DNA of 64,000 nt from Hawksworthiomyces lignivorus (Eukaryota; Ascomycota; Sordariomycetes; Ophiostomatales; Ophiostomataceae): NCBI GenBank assembly GCA_002917075.1, contig NTMA01000009.1, forward strand, positions 372,001 through 436,000. The letters are read 5' to 3'. The notes beneath the pieces are model-generated. The model saw nothing but the letters and a program-made list of their open reading frames with translations, did not search any database and was not told the DNA's origin. The first letter of the stretch is position 1. The number at the start of each line of letters is the position of its first letter. Of this stretch, positions 45,530 through 57,617 are shown piece after piece. A program made the translations under genes and the position numbers.

Positions 45530-48500
45530 CTACATCACGACACATTTCCCGTTCTTGTCGGACTTGTCGGACTTGTTGCTCATCCATGTGCCTTGTTGGC
45601 TCTGCGAGCGTTGCTGCTGGACCTGCTGCTGCTGCTGTTGGTGCCGCTGTTGTCTCTGCTGTTGGATATGCATCTGCAGCTGCTGCATCGCGTATGCAGA
45701 CGACGAGGCCGGTCCGCCGCCCGGGATGGACGGCATGGGCGGGAAGGCGGCCGTCTGCTGCTGGTAGTAGGAGCTGCTGCCGTCGGTTGCGGCTGCGCCC
45801 GGTACGTTGGCCGTAGTCATCGTGATGTCGGTCCAAGCCGCACTGCTCGCGGCGTCCACGTCGCGCAAGTCCTTCCGCCGGCTCTTCTGTGCTTTCTTCG
45901 GCTTGGTCGTTGCTGATGACGCTATGGACTGGGGCGGGAATGTCGTCGCCGTTGTCGCCGTCGCCGTTGTCGCCGTCGCCGCTGTCCCCACCGCAGGCGC
46001 TTCTGCTACCTCTTTGTCCTTTTTCTTCCCCTTTTTGCTCTTGCTCCGCCGCCATCCGCGCTTCTTCGCGTCCGCCATGTTCTTGGCGGCGCTCCGCTCC
46101 GCCCTGCTCTGTTTGCGGCTGAGGCTGGACTGGCGGGTGGCCGTAGCGCCGTGAGAGAGGAACCCGTTGCTGAAAGGCAAAAGGAGAGGCTTGGGGGGCT
46201 CCGGTGCTGCTGGCCCGCCACCAGACATGGTCTCCAGACGTTCGCGGAGCTTTGCCGAGCGCTCTTGGGCTTTGGGGTGGCGAGGAATCGGCGCAAGAAT
46301 CGTCGTCTCCTGCTGCCGGCCGGACTTGTTGCGGCTAGGAGGATCAAAGGCTCCGATCACACCACGCGGCGTGCTGATGATGAGCGGTTGGTCTTCGACG
46401 AGCGGCAGAGGCGAAGAAGAGGACATGTCACCATACGCCTGCTGCGGCTGTGAGTGGTACGACGTAGACGCCTCGCCTTGGTCTTCCTGCGGTTGAGGCA
46501 GCGGCTTGTTCAGACTGTTCCTCTTGTCTCCACTTGAACCCCCAGGCCCCATTAGGCCCCCTTGTCCGCTCGTAGACGAGCGCTTCGTCTGCCTGTTGCT
46601 GCCGACCGGCACGCGCGGGACATTGAAGGAACCCATGGATACCCGGTTAGGAGACAAGGGAGAGACCATCTGCTCCACCCCGCGAAGACCCCCAGACATC
46701 GGTGGCGACGGAAATGCTTGAGCTCCTTGCGTGGCTGGGAGGCTGACTAAATGAGATACCGGCGCCGAGTAAGGATACCCTGCACGCAAACCATTGCCGG
46801 TGCTGCTGCCATGATTCATGGAGGGCTGCCGTATAGGCCAGGTCTGGACATTGGCGACTGGTTTGGGCACAAATGTGTTCTCCTGGTCGTATTGGGAGTG
46901 CTGTATTTGCACCTGCTGCGCAACAGCGCTCCAAGAAGACATGCCATCTCCCGGTGCTAACGTCGGCGACGGTATCTGGAGGTCAAGGGCAGGTGGGCGG
47001 CTGATAGTTGAAGATGAAAGTGGCACTTGCTGTTGTGGTGGTGCTGTTGTTGTTGTTGAGAAGGATGAAGGTTGAGCGGTAACGTTGGGAGCGGCAGACG
47101 ATGCATTTGGCTGCGCCGTGCTTGTCACTTGGGCGGGAACCGCGGGTTCTGGTGTCCTAGGAGGGGAGGCGTTGTATATATCTTCAAAGCTATCTATCGT
47201 GGCGCGAGACTGCGGCCGGCTGCCGCTCGATGATGGTCTGCTGCCAAAGGACGCATTTGGAACGGCCAGGGATGACGACATGCCCTGAACAGGAGCAGCT
47301 GCAGAAACCGCGGAAACCACTGGAATAGCAGCAACTGGTGGAAGGTGTGGATTCAGGGAGGCCACATCCACCGGCGCTAGAACGGCGGGCACATTGTGCC
47401 GCAGGAAGACCGGCAAATCCTGGGGATCTTCTTTCTGGTATGGCGGGGGTGGCGGCACCCAGTTATCGGCGTCGCTCTCGTGGGGATGTTCGCGGCGGCC
47501 GTCGGCGCGACGGTACTCGATGCGTGCACCACTGGCAGTGGTGGCCGGTGGTGGGTTGAGGCGGCGGTTCATGGCAGCAGCCGTGGCAGCGCGGCGCAGG
47601 GTCACGCCAGAGCGAGGGTTGCCTTGAGAGTATGGCGCATCAAAGTCTGCTTCTTCTTCTTGTTCCTCGAGGATGGATTCCGTCTCGACACCACCACGGG
47701 ATGAAGCTTCAGCATTATTTGGTGTCGTTTCTACGGCTGCTCCTGCAGCCACAGGTGCTGGTTGCTGCTGACGCACCGGAGGAGCGCCGATGCGCCGAGG
47801 TACAAGTGGATCATCATCGTCATCATTGTTGCTGCCGCCAGTGCCATTGGTAGCGCTGGGATTGGCCAATGACTGGGATGGTCTTATTGCCTGTTGTTGC
47901 ACAGAAGAAAACGAAAATGTGGAGGGCATAGGCGGCGCTGCCAAAGACGAGGCGTGAGAAGATGCAGCCGCAGTGGTGGCGTTGCGCATCAGAGCACCAC
48001 GGTTGCCGCGCTTTTGCGCGACAGTCCGCCGCCGCACGAGGGCGACTTCGGTGTCTATGTCGCGATGCTCTTCTTCCAGCACCTCGGGCTCCTTGGAGCC
48101 GACCTCAATGGTGATCTCAACAGTCTCGCCATCTGCCAGGCCGTAATCAAAATCCACAAGCAGCAGCCGGCCGCCATCGATGAAGTCGATGCCATCGTCG
48201 TCTGATGATATGGGCTTGGGCGGGAGAACACCGCTAGCACCGACCACCAGGCGCTCCCGCAAAGAAGAGCTGCCAAAGCCTTCGACCCACTTGACCATGC
48301 TCACGCCAGGCAGCTCGCCAATGCGGCAGCCGGCAATGAATGAATTTTGCTGCCGGTCGCAGAGCAGCTGCCACTGAGGTACGCGAACAGAAGTATCGTT
48401 GACCGAGTCTTGCAAGCGTGCGGAGGCAGCCCGCATCGAAGGACTACCATTGTTAGTGCGGTTGGTAGTGTTGTAGTTAACGGTAGCCAAGCCGCCACTG

Positions 48501-50094
48501 TTGCTGCTTAGTGAAGCCTCCGCAGATCCAGCACCTTCAGATTCCCCCCCGCCAGAGCTATTGCCATTGCCGTTGTAGGTGTTGAAATTTGCATTGTTGA
48601 AGCTGGGAACAGCATCTAGATCCTCCGGCACACCGTAGAGCCAAACATCCTTACCCTGAAATCCTGCTGAGACGAGGTCACCATGGTACGAGGCAGAGGG
48701 AAGTGTGCATGGCAATAAGCGAGTTTGAGAGGCGGTAGTCGGAATTGGGCCTGTGAAGTAAGTAGTACCGTTGCGTAGATCGTCGACGCGCACTGCGCGG
48801 AAGGTCTCAAAGCTGCGATCGTAGGTAAACGTCCAGAAGGCTTCTTCACGGCTGGAGTCCTGGAGCAGGACGGCGTGGCTGCAGTCGCGGCTGGTGTTTG
48901 GAAATAAAATAGAAGTCGTCCACAAGGCACTCAGATCGTCGCTCATCATGTGGCTGCCAGGGTCATAGTAAGGTGCTGTCAAGATGACGGTGCTGGGTTG
49001 TGCAGCCTGAACAGTCGTTCCGAGAATTTGTGTGCCATCAAAGGAGAAGGCCAGAGCGTCGACATGGTCACACTTGACGGCACGACGATCGCTGGTTAAG
49101 GCGCCTGGGCTCAGCGACGAGACTTCAATGCCGCCCTCGTAGGCGGCAGCCAAAACGGAACCGCAAGGGCTGAGGGCGATGGCCCGAGGGCTGTGGTCGA
49201 GAATGATCGACTGCGTCCGACGGGGTGGAGACTGGCGCAAGTCATACAGGTCAACTTGCATCTCAGTGAGAAGAACAGCCAGTACAGAGGCGTCATCGCG
49301 AATGCAGACGGCAGCGGGTCGTCTAAGAATTTTCAGCTCTCGGCGAACCTCGATGGAAGGGCCTTGCAAGTCGAGAAGGTATATGCGCGAGGAGTTGAAC
49401 GCCAGCAGGTGGTGGCCTCTGGGTGAGGCCTGAAACTGCATGCCATCACCGCCTGGACAGGACGAAGAGCTGATAGAGTTGGAGACGAGGCGGATGAGGG
49501 TGCGCTTAGGGCGGAGATAGGCGTCAAAGCGGTTGCGTTTGACCTGGCGCGCAAATATGGGGCGGAGTTCTTGAAGCAGGCCGTCGTTGCTGTGATGTCC
49601 GGCATCGTATTCTTGTAGTTGTTGCTGATTTGCTTTGAGGCGTTTGACAATAGCTCTGTGGCTGCTGGCGGCGTAGGCGGGACAGCTCGCGAGGTGGTGG
49701 ACGTAGAGGTCGGCTTGCTGAGAAACGGAGCGCCATTTGGCGTTTAGGAGAATAAGGGAGGCAAAAGAAGAGGGATCAGCCAAGAAGAGGATCCTACAGA
49801 TGTTAGTAAAGACCGGAGACAGAAGGCGAAGAGAGGGGATATTTGGATGGAGGCATACTGTTGGATGATCTCGTCTGGTAAACGGCTGAAGGCTGAGGTT
49901 TTGGAGAGGCCTAAACCGACCGACTCGGTCTTGGTATCGTCGATCAAAGGTTTGGCGAAAGTTTTTAAAGATGCAGGAGATGACGAGGACGAGGTTGACG
50001 CTATGTGACCGTCGTCGTCCATATGAAGAACTGGCCTTTTGTCGACGGAGGCGCGCCGCAGTTTCGCAACTGGGGCCTCGTTGGCGTCCGCCAT
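45530..50094 (-). CDS. Large F-box protein with propeller-like region and C-terminal CaaX box
   Basis: Model (minus strand): 50094-49859, 49793-45530, 1,499 residues. An F-box spans the intron (SRLPDEIIQQ joined to ILFLADPSSFASLILLNAKW). About 500 residues follow with WD40-like, propeller-type strands (LLAFNSSRIYLLDLQG, ALSPCGSVLAAAYEGGIEVS, ALAFSFDGTQILGTT). The rest, roughly residues 640-1499, is low complexity, rich in Ser, Pro, Ala and Gln, with acidic, basic and polyQ patches. The last four residues are CVVM, a perfect CaaX prenylation signal with Met favouring farnesylation, preceded by Lys-rich sequence (KSDKSDKNGK). So it may be an SCF substrate adaptor anchored to a membrane; that role is inferred. 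The acceptor at 49,794 follows a CTAAC branch site and gives the correct F-box. An alternative 5' extension of the open frame has no ATG in context and is rejected. Confidence 0.86.
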
Positions 50095-51312
50095 TGTGAG
50101 GAGAAAGAGGGGACGAAATAGCGGATGACTCGATCAACGATGCATTGCGGTTTATTGGATTGAGAAGCGAAAATTAGACAAAAAAGTCGAGAGTGTGAAG
50201 ATGTCGAGAACTGAAGCGTGACGAAATGAAGTTGAAGAAAGTCGCCTGCCTGTCAGTCCAGCGTGAATAGGAGTCGTCAGCTCAGAGCGCGGCTGCCCGT
50301 ATTGGATAAATGAAGGAGAAACGGGTCCGTTCGCGGGAAGGCGTAGGCTGGCCCGTTCGGTGGCGCTTTCTATTTCTGGATTCCCGCTTAATGGCCCTTG
50401 GCACCATGCGGCGGACGATTATGAGATTATACGATATTGTAGCACACCACTATTATGTCTGTATACCACTTAATGAGGGGTCAATCAGGCGTGTGGGATT
50501 GGCGTCTTCGGGGCAGGAGAGACAATCGGAAATACGAGTACATACGCATTGCACAGGATAATAAAGGGGGATGCAGGAATCCAAGGAATGCGAGGGGTGC
50601 AGGGCGGTGCTGTTTACTTTCCAATAGCTAACGGTTTTGTAAAACATGTCGGGCGTCAAAGAGTAAGACAGGACAAAAGCCAGATGGCGTCGCAATCGGA
50701 GCGGTACTGAAAAGGGACTAGGTGCGCGGCGGAAGAATGAAAGCAGGGAGGCGGAGCAAAAATATTGGATGCACCAAACTCCCCCCAAAAAGACACAACA
50801 AAACTTTAGAAAATGTGTGTCATTCTGTATATCTGCTGTTGGTTGTTCTGGTTGCGCCTCGCATTCAGCCTTTGAAAGTCGTGAGGCTGCAATGATTGTT
50901 GCAAACGGTTTACAGTGCGGATAAGGAAGAAAGCAGAGCGACCATCTGAGCAGGCTTGCTTTCGCCATCCATTTCAAGCGCGCCAAGCTGGCGGTACTAT
51001 TACTAAAAGCGGCGGTGCCAAATCCACTCTGCTGGATAGTTAGCTCAGAGACGAACAAACAAAGACAAAAGTACGATACCAGTGTGCTGGGGTCAGTTGG
51101 CGAGACCCGCCGCTAGCAATGAACTAAGAAGTTGCCCAAGGAGCAAGAGACAGCCTACAGAAGGCTGAGGCGGCGGGCCTTGGTCGGTGATTGCGGGGAA
51201 TACCATCAACAAAAAAAAGGCCGCCCCGTCTCATGAGGAGGAATCACTGCGCGCACTGGAGAGTACGTCGTCCTTGGAGAAAGTAAATATTACTATTATT
51301 TAGAAGACGAAA
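50095..51312. other. Intergenic region; transition to AT-rich DNA
   Basis: No supportable gene. The first part is the promoter of the large F-box gene. A 201-codon minus-strand open frame (50,453-51,058) begins at a non-ATG codon and has no recognisable domain. Confidence 0.45.
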
Positions 51313-52800
51313 TCAAAACCGTTTCTTTTTCTGCTTTAATATCACATGGGCTTTCTCTAGAACTCTCTTTTTCCCACCGTGCTTCTTGGTTAGCGCGCCA
51401 AAAAGCGGATAGGCAATGATATCGCTCCCATCCTTAGTCTTTGCGCCATTCTCAACCGCAAATGCATCGGCTAGGTCTTCGCAGTCTAGTAATTTGCTTG
51501 TCTGTGGCAATTCGCATCGATAATGTGCCGCTGATTTTCGCATAATCATCCGAAGTTTGAGTGCATCCTCACAGAGTGCTTGAAGAGCATCTAGGAGGTC
51601 GTCCTTGCTATTCGGCTTGTCGGCTACGATGGGAGCAAAAAAATCGAAGATCATTTCGGACGTACAGAGGGCAGTGCAGTCGGCCCCTTGGCTCACTAAC
51701 CCCGCGCAGTCAATTGTATTTGAGATCCAGTTGGCGATAGACGTATCGGTGGCTGACCATTGCATTGTTAGAAACCCTGGCGCTGGTCTAATATTGGGAA
51801 GAACGAATCGCTTACCATCTCTATCCCTGAGAGCTTCTTCGAAGAGAGCAAGTCCTGACTGCATGGGGGCGACATTCTTCTTGCAATCATGAAATCCAAA
51901 ACAGGGAAAGTCGAGAATTTCTCCATATAGAATATCAAACATCCTACTTCTGACTCTATATTGGCGCTCTCTTGGAACCAGAGAATCCCACTTGTTTTTG
52001 CCGAAGAAGATATCCACATCTTCAGAGACCATCTGTGGCAACCGTGGAGGGCGCTCGATGTCGTAGGACGACCCGCTTACAATTCTTTGGATACGCTGTC
52101 GGAGAGCTAAAAATTGGTCCTTCACCTCCTCGTCGCTGATTTTTTGATCGCCCGTCTTGTCGAGAATAATTGTACGGAAAGCGGCCTCTTTTTCTCGGAG
52201 CCTTTCTGTCTCTTTCTGAGCGTCTTGGAGCTTCCTGTCCTTTTCGACAAGCTGAGTAGTCAATTCGCCGATTGTCCCACTCAGCTGATGAACCTTCTGT
52301 TCAGACATTCCTATCTGGTACTGCAGATTCGTTGCCACTCCATAATAGTGTCTGAAACTGGCGTCTTTATCAGTATATTGTGCTTTTAAACTTTTGACCT
52401 CTTGATTCAAAAACATATTTTTATCCTTTAGCGAATCATTTCTTTTTTGCAGCTTTGCCATCTTTGTGTTTTTGTCGGCAAGTTGTACAGCTGCAGTTTC
52501 GGTTTCATGAGGAAAATGGCGACTACTTTCATCTTCGGTGCCCACATCATGATGAAGCTGTGAATTGGAAGGTTGAACTTTCTCAACCGCACCGCCAAAC
52601 ACTCTGCTGGTCGTCTCAGCGATCTGCGTCATAACGCTTCCAAGGCCGCCGAGTCCAGTCTCTATCATGCTTCCTGGCATTTGTGTCTCACTATGAACAT
52701 CGACATCAGCCATGGCATCTGGATCAGATTCGGGCTGCATTTCGATGCTGTCTGCACCGCTGGCGTAGACATCTTGCTTGATTTCCGTCGTATTTGACAT
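51313..52800 (-). CDS. Coiled-coil protein of unknown function (accessory family)
   Basis: Model (minus strand): 52800-51816, 51752-51313, 474 residues. The N-terminus is acidic. Residues about 100-220 form a long coiled coil (KMAKLQKRNDSLKDKNMFLN, KDRKLQDAQKETERLREKEA). A folded-looking C-terminal domain follows (RMFDILYGEILDFPCFGF, TDTSIANWISNTIDCAG, LLDALQALCEDALKLRMIMR) with a basic end (ILKQKKKRF). The C-terminal block reminds me of a domain often found in multi-copy hypothetical proteins of Sordariomycetes, but I cannot name it. The 63-nt segment 51,753-51,815 has a GTAAGC donor, a CTAAC branch site and a TCAG acceptor. It is a multiple of three with no stop, so the unspliced frame is also open (495 residues). 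It faces away from the HSP70-like gene. Confidence 0.72.
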   Translation of the reverse strand: MSNTTEIKQDVYASGADSIEMQPESDPDAMADVDVHSETQMPGSMIETGLGGLGSVMTQIAETTSRVFGGAVEKVQPSNSQLHHDVGTEDESSRHFPHETETAAVQLADKNTKMAKLQKRNDSLKDKNMFLNQEVKSLKAQYTDKDASFRHYYGVATNLQYQIGMSEQKVHQLSGTIGELTTQLVEKDRKLQDAQKETERLREKEAAFRTIILDKTGDQKISDEEVKDQFLALRQRIQRIVSGSSYDIERPPRLPQMVSEDVDIFFGKNKWDSLVPRERQYRVRSRMFDILYGEILDFPCFGFHDCKKNVAPMQSGLALFEEALRDRDGKRFVLPNIRPAPGFLTMQWSATDTSIANWISNTIDCAGLVSQGADCTALCTSEMIFDFFAPIVADKPNSKDDLLDALQALCEDALKLRMIMRKSAAHYRCELPQTSKLLDCEDLADAFAVENGAKTKDGSDIIAYPLFGALTKKHGGKKRVLEKAHVILKQKKKRF

Positions 52801-53829
52801 ATTGTACAAAGAGATGATACAGTAACGATATGCGATTGCTGATAATGTAGGACTCCGATACTTTGTCTATCTTCCAAGAATTGCCAAAAAAATTTTTTTT
52901 TTTCAACAATCCCGTCCGAGAAAAGTCATTGTTATGAAGCCTTCAGAGCTCTCTCTAATGAGGAATTGGCACGACTGCTTGAAAATTCGGTGATTGGTTC
53001 ATCGAGGTGGCAGCTGAGACGTAGTTTATCTCTGCTAATCAACAAATAGAGGTTTTGATGGCGCAGGCCCATGCTCCCATCGAAGCCTAGCACTCGCAGC
53101 GCGTTCCAAAAGTAGCAACGCTCGAACTGTGCCCGGCATACGCTCAATCATACGCTACGCACAGCCTTGTGTGATTTGTTCAAGTTAGGCCATCATTTTG
53201 GCTTGTTCTGCACGCTACAGTATTACGGAAGCACGCATCCATGCAGGGCGTATCTTTGGCTGCCTTGACAAGATCCTATTCGTCTTTGTCACAAGAGGAT
53301 GGTGTGAAAGTTTTGTACTGTCACAAACTAAAATTTCAGATGAGGTGTTTATTGATGCCGCGCCGTTGATAAACATTAATAGGCTGCCCATGCGGTTATA
53401 CTGACCAGGCTAGAGTGTGCTGGCTGCTGGCCGGGCGTTATTGAGGCTCATTACAAGGCCACATTGGCCAGATGTACTTGGAAAATGCTCTCCACGAGCA
53501 AAATCCAGTAGCTACAAAGGTCGGGGACCCTAAAATAATATCATTTTAGACTGCCTTCGAACTGCACTGCGGACCGAGGCTATATAGCAAGACTTTTTAT
53601 AATTCGCTACCTCTGCCGTCTGCCAATTTCAAACATTGCAATCCAGGTATTTTGACGGAGTTTGGTTACTGTACAGAAATCTACAGACTGTATTCATCTG
53701 ATTTCATCTTTGGGCTTCATACCTCTTTTCGTTTGCGGATGGTATCCCTGCCTATGTGATCAATCATCATCATTTGATCTTATCTTCCAAAATACATGAA
53801 ACAAAGTGAACAAACAGAAATCTCACAAG
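52801..53829. other. Divergent intergenic region, coiled-coil gene / HSP70-like gene
   Basis: AT-rich, no supportable gene. Short open frames on both strands have no family marks. It must contain the promoters of the two flanking genes. Confidence 0.45.
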
Positions 53830-56113
53830 ATGAGTCTGGATGAAGAACTAATCCTCGCCCTTGATTTTGGGACTACCTTTTCGGGAATGGCATATTGCTT
53901 TGCAAACCAGAAGGAGCCCAAAGTCGTTTCCATCATGGAATGGCCGGGTGCCGAGGGCGAGTCTGCACCAAAGACTCCAACTCTTATCAATTACAATTCG
54001 GGAGACCTAGAAGATTTCGAATGGGGAGCATCCGTCAACCGCAAGAGCGATAACATCGTAGGAGTTAAGCTCCTCCTAGATCCCACCCAGGAGCGACCTC
54101 TCTACCTGCCTACCGCAAATCTCAAACGCAACATGAAGAATCTCCCCAAGCATCCGGTCGATATAGCAGCGGATTTCATCGGCGCCATATATCAGCACGC
54201 CCTTAAAGAAATTGCCAAGACCATACCCGGAAATTATTTGTCTATCTGCAAGAAGGTGTTTGTTCTATCCGGTGAGCGACCGCCATGTCATATTGTCACA
54301 AACGCAAAAGAAGCAAGATATTGATTTTATTTCGCCTTGCTTTATTTAGTTCCCGCTGTTTGGTCTGACAACGCCAAAAATGCAACCCTTCAGGTATGTA
54401 TATGTTTCTCGTGTCCTGTGTTCGTCGTGGTGCTAATTTATTTTGATCAACAGGCGGCAAAGATGGCCGGTCTCTTCCCCGTTACTTTAATCAAAGAACC
54501 TGAGGCAGCTGCACTGTATACTATGCATTCTTTGAAATTCACTCTGAAAGTTGGAGATGCCTTTGTAATCTGCGATGCTGGTGGAGGGACGGTGGATCTT
54601 ATTTCCTATGAGGTCACAGCAACGAGTCCTAAGCTCCAGCTTCGTGAGCTCGTCCCTGGAAATGGTAAGCTGGCGCTGTCTCTTGCTTGTCATATCTTTG
54701 AAATTTCCTTGTTAAATCTAATTCCTTGAAAAGGTGGTATGGCAGGATCTCTTGGTCTGAACCAGCGATTTGCAGAGGCAGTGAAGGAATTAGTGGGCGA
54801 AGATCAATTTCATGACCTAAAAAAAACCAAAGGCTTCTGGTTGGCTGAAAAAGGCTTCGACAGAGAAGTGAAGAAATCCTTTCGAGGCAACCTTAACGAA
54901 GAATATTACATCAATTTCCCCATGGCAGATCTCGATGATGATCCCGAAGCTGGACTGGAATCCAGTACGTGGCGGATGACTGGGTCAGTTATACATACTG
55001 CCCTTCAACGGTCTTATTTCCTGCCTGATTTCGAGAGTTGACCAAATTTGCGGTTTTAGGAAAGATTTAAAGCAGATATTTGCACCGCTTATTAGCAACA
55101 TTTTGCAGCTTATTGGAGATCAGGTCAAATCTGTCAGAATCAAGCGGCCCCATACAGGAGTGGAAGTAAGCTAGCTGTTTCTGAAGCTACTCGTGTCTGA
55201 GCTAATGCGTAAGCAGGGCATTTTCCTTGTCGGCGGATTTGGCAGCAGCCAGTATCTCAAGTCTTGCGTAGAGAAGCAGCACCCGGGGATAAAGGTGATG
55301 CAGCCATCGGATGCGTGGGCGGCTATCGTGAAGTAAGCGCATATGCAATGCTGAGATTAGTATCAAAGGTTTAATAGCTGATGATATCAGGGGTGCCGCC
55401 TTGAGCAAGCTCCCAAATGAAGCCATGGTGTCATCGACACAGGCGACAAAGCACTACGGAGTAGAGGCAGCCTCAATCTTTGATTCTATTCATGATCGAG
55501 GCCAGCCGAGCTTCACACAGGTTGATGGATCAGTCAGATGTGAAACGGCAAGTACCAATACGTATTTTCGCAAAACAAAGTTTCTTGCCGCTGACAATTT
55601 TAGATGACTTGGTACATTAACATTGGAGATGACATTCTCCGGGACCAGAAACTCCGGTTTCCTTTTGATCGAAAACTTGACCAAAATTATCTTTCAAGCG
55701 ATCTTATATTTATAGACTACTTATATGAATGCTCAGATCCGTAAGCTACTCCCATTGTGATCCCTAGCTGGTAGTTGGTGCGGTATATTAATGTGCCACT
55801 TATTTCCAGGGAAGCCCCCAGGCATAGATCTCGGGGAGAGAAAATAGGTCGCAATTGCACATTGACATCCGACCTGCGTAATATCGATAAGCGGTATATT
55901 GTTGAGAAGACCAATTCTGAAGGGCAAAAATAGTACGTGCCTTCTTGACTTATTTATACCTATTGGGCCACGGGAGACACAACTCACGCAAATTTTACTA
56001 GTGTTGTAATCTGCTTCGAACTAGTTGTCACACTGAAGTCCGCTCTAATGACTTTCTCCTTGGAAGTCAATGGACAAGAGATGGGAGTTGTGAAAGCTAC
56101 CTTTGGAGAATAA
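53830..56113 (+). CDS. HSP70-like (HSPA12-type) ATPase
   Basis: Model: 53830..54271, 54350..54393, 54454..54664, 54734..54983, 55060..55165, 55217..55332, 55391..55547, 55604..55740, 55810..55932, 56002..56113, 565 residues, ten exons with consistent phases. Actin-fold ATPase motifs are present: phosphate-1 LALDFGTTFSGMAY, a connect-1 region with IKEPEAAALYTM, phosphate-2 ICDAGGGTVDLISYE, and adenosine motif FLVGGFGSSQYL. Unlike canonical HSP70 there is no EEVD tail, and the part after the ATPase is short and divergent, as in HSPA12-like proteins, which are expanded in filamentous fungi. Client and partner are unknown. The seventh intron needs a GC donor (ACG then GCAAGT), since the nearby GT leads to a stop. 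Its neighbour 1.8 kb downstream is a NACHT-WD40 receptor. It starts at the first in-frame ATG, MSLDEELILALD. Confidence 0.9.
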
Positions 56114-57617
56114 TTGCGATCAGCTTTGATAAACCTGGTGCTAGATCTTGCATATCGAACATGCATCTGGGGATTGTATTATATCCGTTTTGGAATTGAG
56201 TGTCATATAAGAACAATGACACCAAACATTAAAAATACAAACACAATTTGAGCGCTTTTTGGGCTGGTAAACATTCCTGTAGTGTCTCGGTGTCTCTTGC
56301 ATATTGAAGATATCGTGATAGGATTCCGCTTCTGTCTGTTTTTGGCTTTGATCGGAAAGTAATATGGATGCGGGAGTTCGTTGAGGTAGTATGCGACCGA
56401 GTCTCTCAATTCTCCTATCTCTGCTTCGTTCTTGCAGTCATGGATCAGCTGTCTGGCAAGTGAGCTCGCCATCTGACTTGATTCCAAACATGGGCCATCT
56501 TGCGACATGCTCCGCATGGCACTGTGCGGCTTTTTCGGGCAGCGGCAGGGTAGCTTGTTATGAGTGGACAGATGCACGCCTGCAGAGGGTACAATAACTA
56601 CAAGTTATTATTATTATTTAAGAGAGCGACAGGTCCTACATAATCTAGTTACGATATGGCGGTATTTACTTGAATCATCGACAGTTATAAAGTTGTAGGT
56701 CGAACAACAGGTCGTGGCACAATTAAAGTGTCTCATTTTCATTTACTCGCGCAGCGCAGAGCCATAGTTCTAGCAGAACCACTATTTAGGCTCTCTGAAC
56801 TGATTCAACGAGCTATGGTTTAGATGCCCTTATGACAGCCTCTTGTTTAGGATCAGCCTAGTACAATGTAATTCAGACATTTAAGACCATCCTCTTGTGT
56901 ATGTGTAAAGGGAAACGCATCGTGAGAACGCCACCGGACGTTCTGGAGGTGTTTGAGGTCTACATTAATATTAGTAAACTCCAGTAAGGTTTGAAGGTTT
57001 CTTGGTACCCAACTGGTGTTCAAATTTTGTGAGTGGTAGGCTGGTTCTAAGGCCTCTCTTGTGGGCCTTCTCACGACGCATTCGAACAACTTTTGCATGG
57101 CAAACACCAATCATAATTAAAGAAGTTGAATCCCTGCCCTAATGCCGCCATTCATTCATTTTTGTCGAATAAGTCCAACCGCGATGTTGTCAAATTCAGT
57201 TGGGTTAGAGCCATTGATTCAGAAGGCAGAAATCAGCCTAGAAGGTAGTCAGAGGGAGAAGCCCTTCTAATAGTAATATGTACAGTGCAAAGTCTACAGT
57301 GGCCTATGTTTATGCGTACGGTAGTATGTTAGGTGACTATACGGAGTATTGACTAAGCACCACTCAACAGATGTGAAACAGTCTTTATTAGCCAATAACC
57401 ACGACAGTAAAGTTGCTTCTGTATTATATAAGAATCAAACTGTAAACATAATTAGCGCCTCCTCTACGCGAGATCATAACTTAACCTAGCGCTTTTTAAG
57501 TACGACAATGCAAAGTCATAAAAACAACTGAAGACGGCAACCATGCAAGTGCCAGTGTAATACTGATCGAGCAGACAACTCAGACGGCGTAACTGGACGG
57601 AGTCAAGATGGGAATAA
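56114..57617. other. AT-rich spacer between HSP70-like and NLR genes
   Basis: Mostly AT-rich. Apart from the weak small ORF at 56,203-56,517 on the minus strand I see no gene, and no recognisable N-terminal NLR effector domain (HET, HeLo, SesA or similar). Confidence 0.5.
56203..56517 (-). CDS. Possible small tail-anchored protein or gene fragment
   Basis: An ATG-started frame of 104 residues (MRSMSQDGPCLESSQMASSL). Its middle part is helical and charged (HDCKNEAEIGELRDSVAYYL), then comes a basic segment (KAKNRQKRNP), and it ends in one hydrophobic segment right at the C-terminus (SAQIVFVFLMFGVIVLI). That layout fits a tail-anchored membrane protein, or the last exon of a larger broken gene. 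There are no homology marks I can name. It is weakly supported. Confidence 0.25.
   Translation of the reverse strand: MRSMSQDGPCLESSQMASSLARQLIHDCKNEAEIGELRDSVAYYLNELPHPYYFPIKAKNRQKRNPITISSICKRHRDTTGMFTSPKSAQIVFVFLMFGVIVLI

Noticed and set aside
50453..51058. 201-codon minus-strand frame between the F-box and coiled-coil genes
   Set aside because: Non-ATG start, mixed Cys/Ser/Leu composition, no domain, ordinary AT-rich flanking DNA.
51740..51830. Possible pseudogenisation of the coiled-coil gene
   Set aside because: A first reading of the intron with an earlier acceptor broke the frame; the TCAG acceptor at 51,753 gives a phase-correct 63-nt intron.
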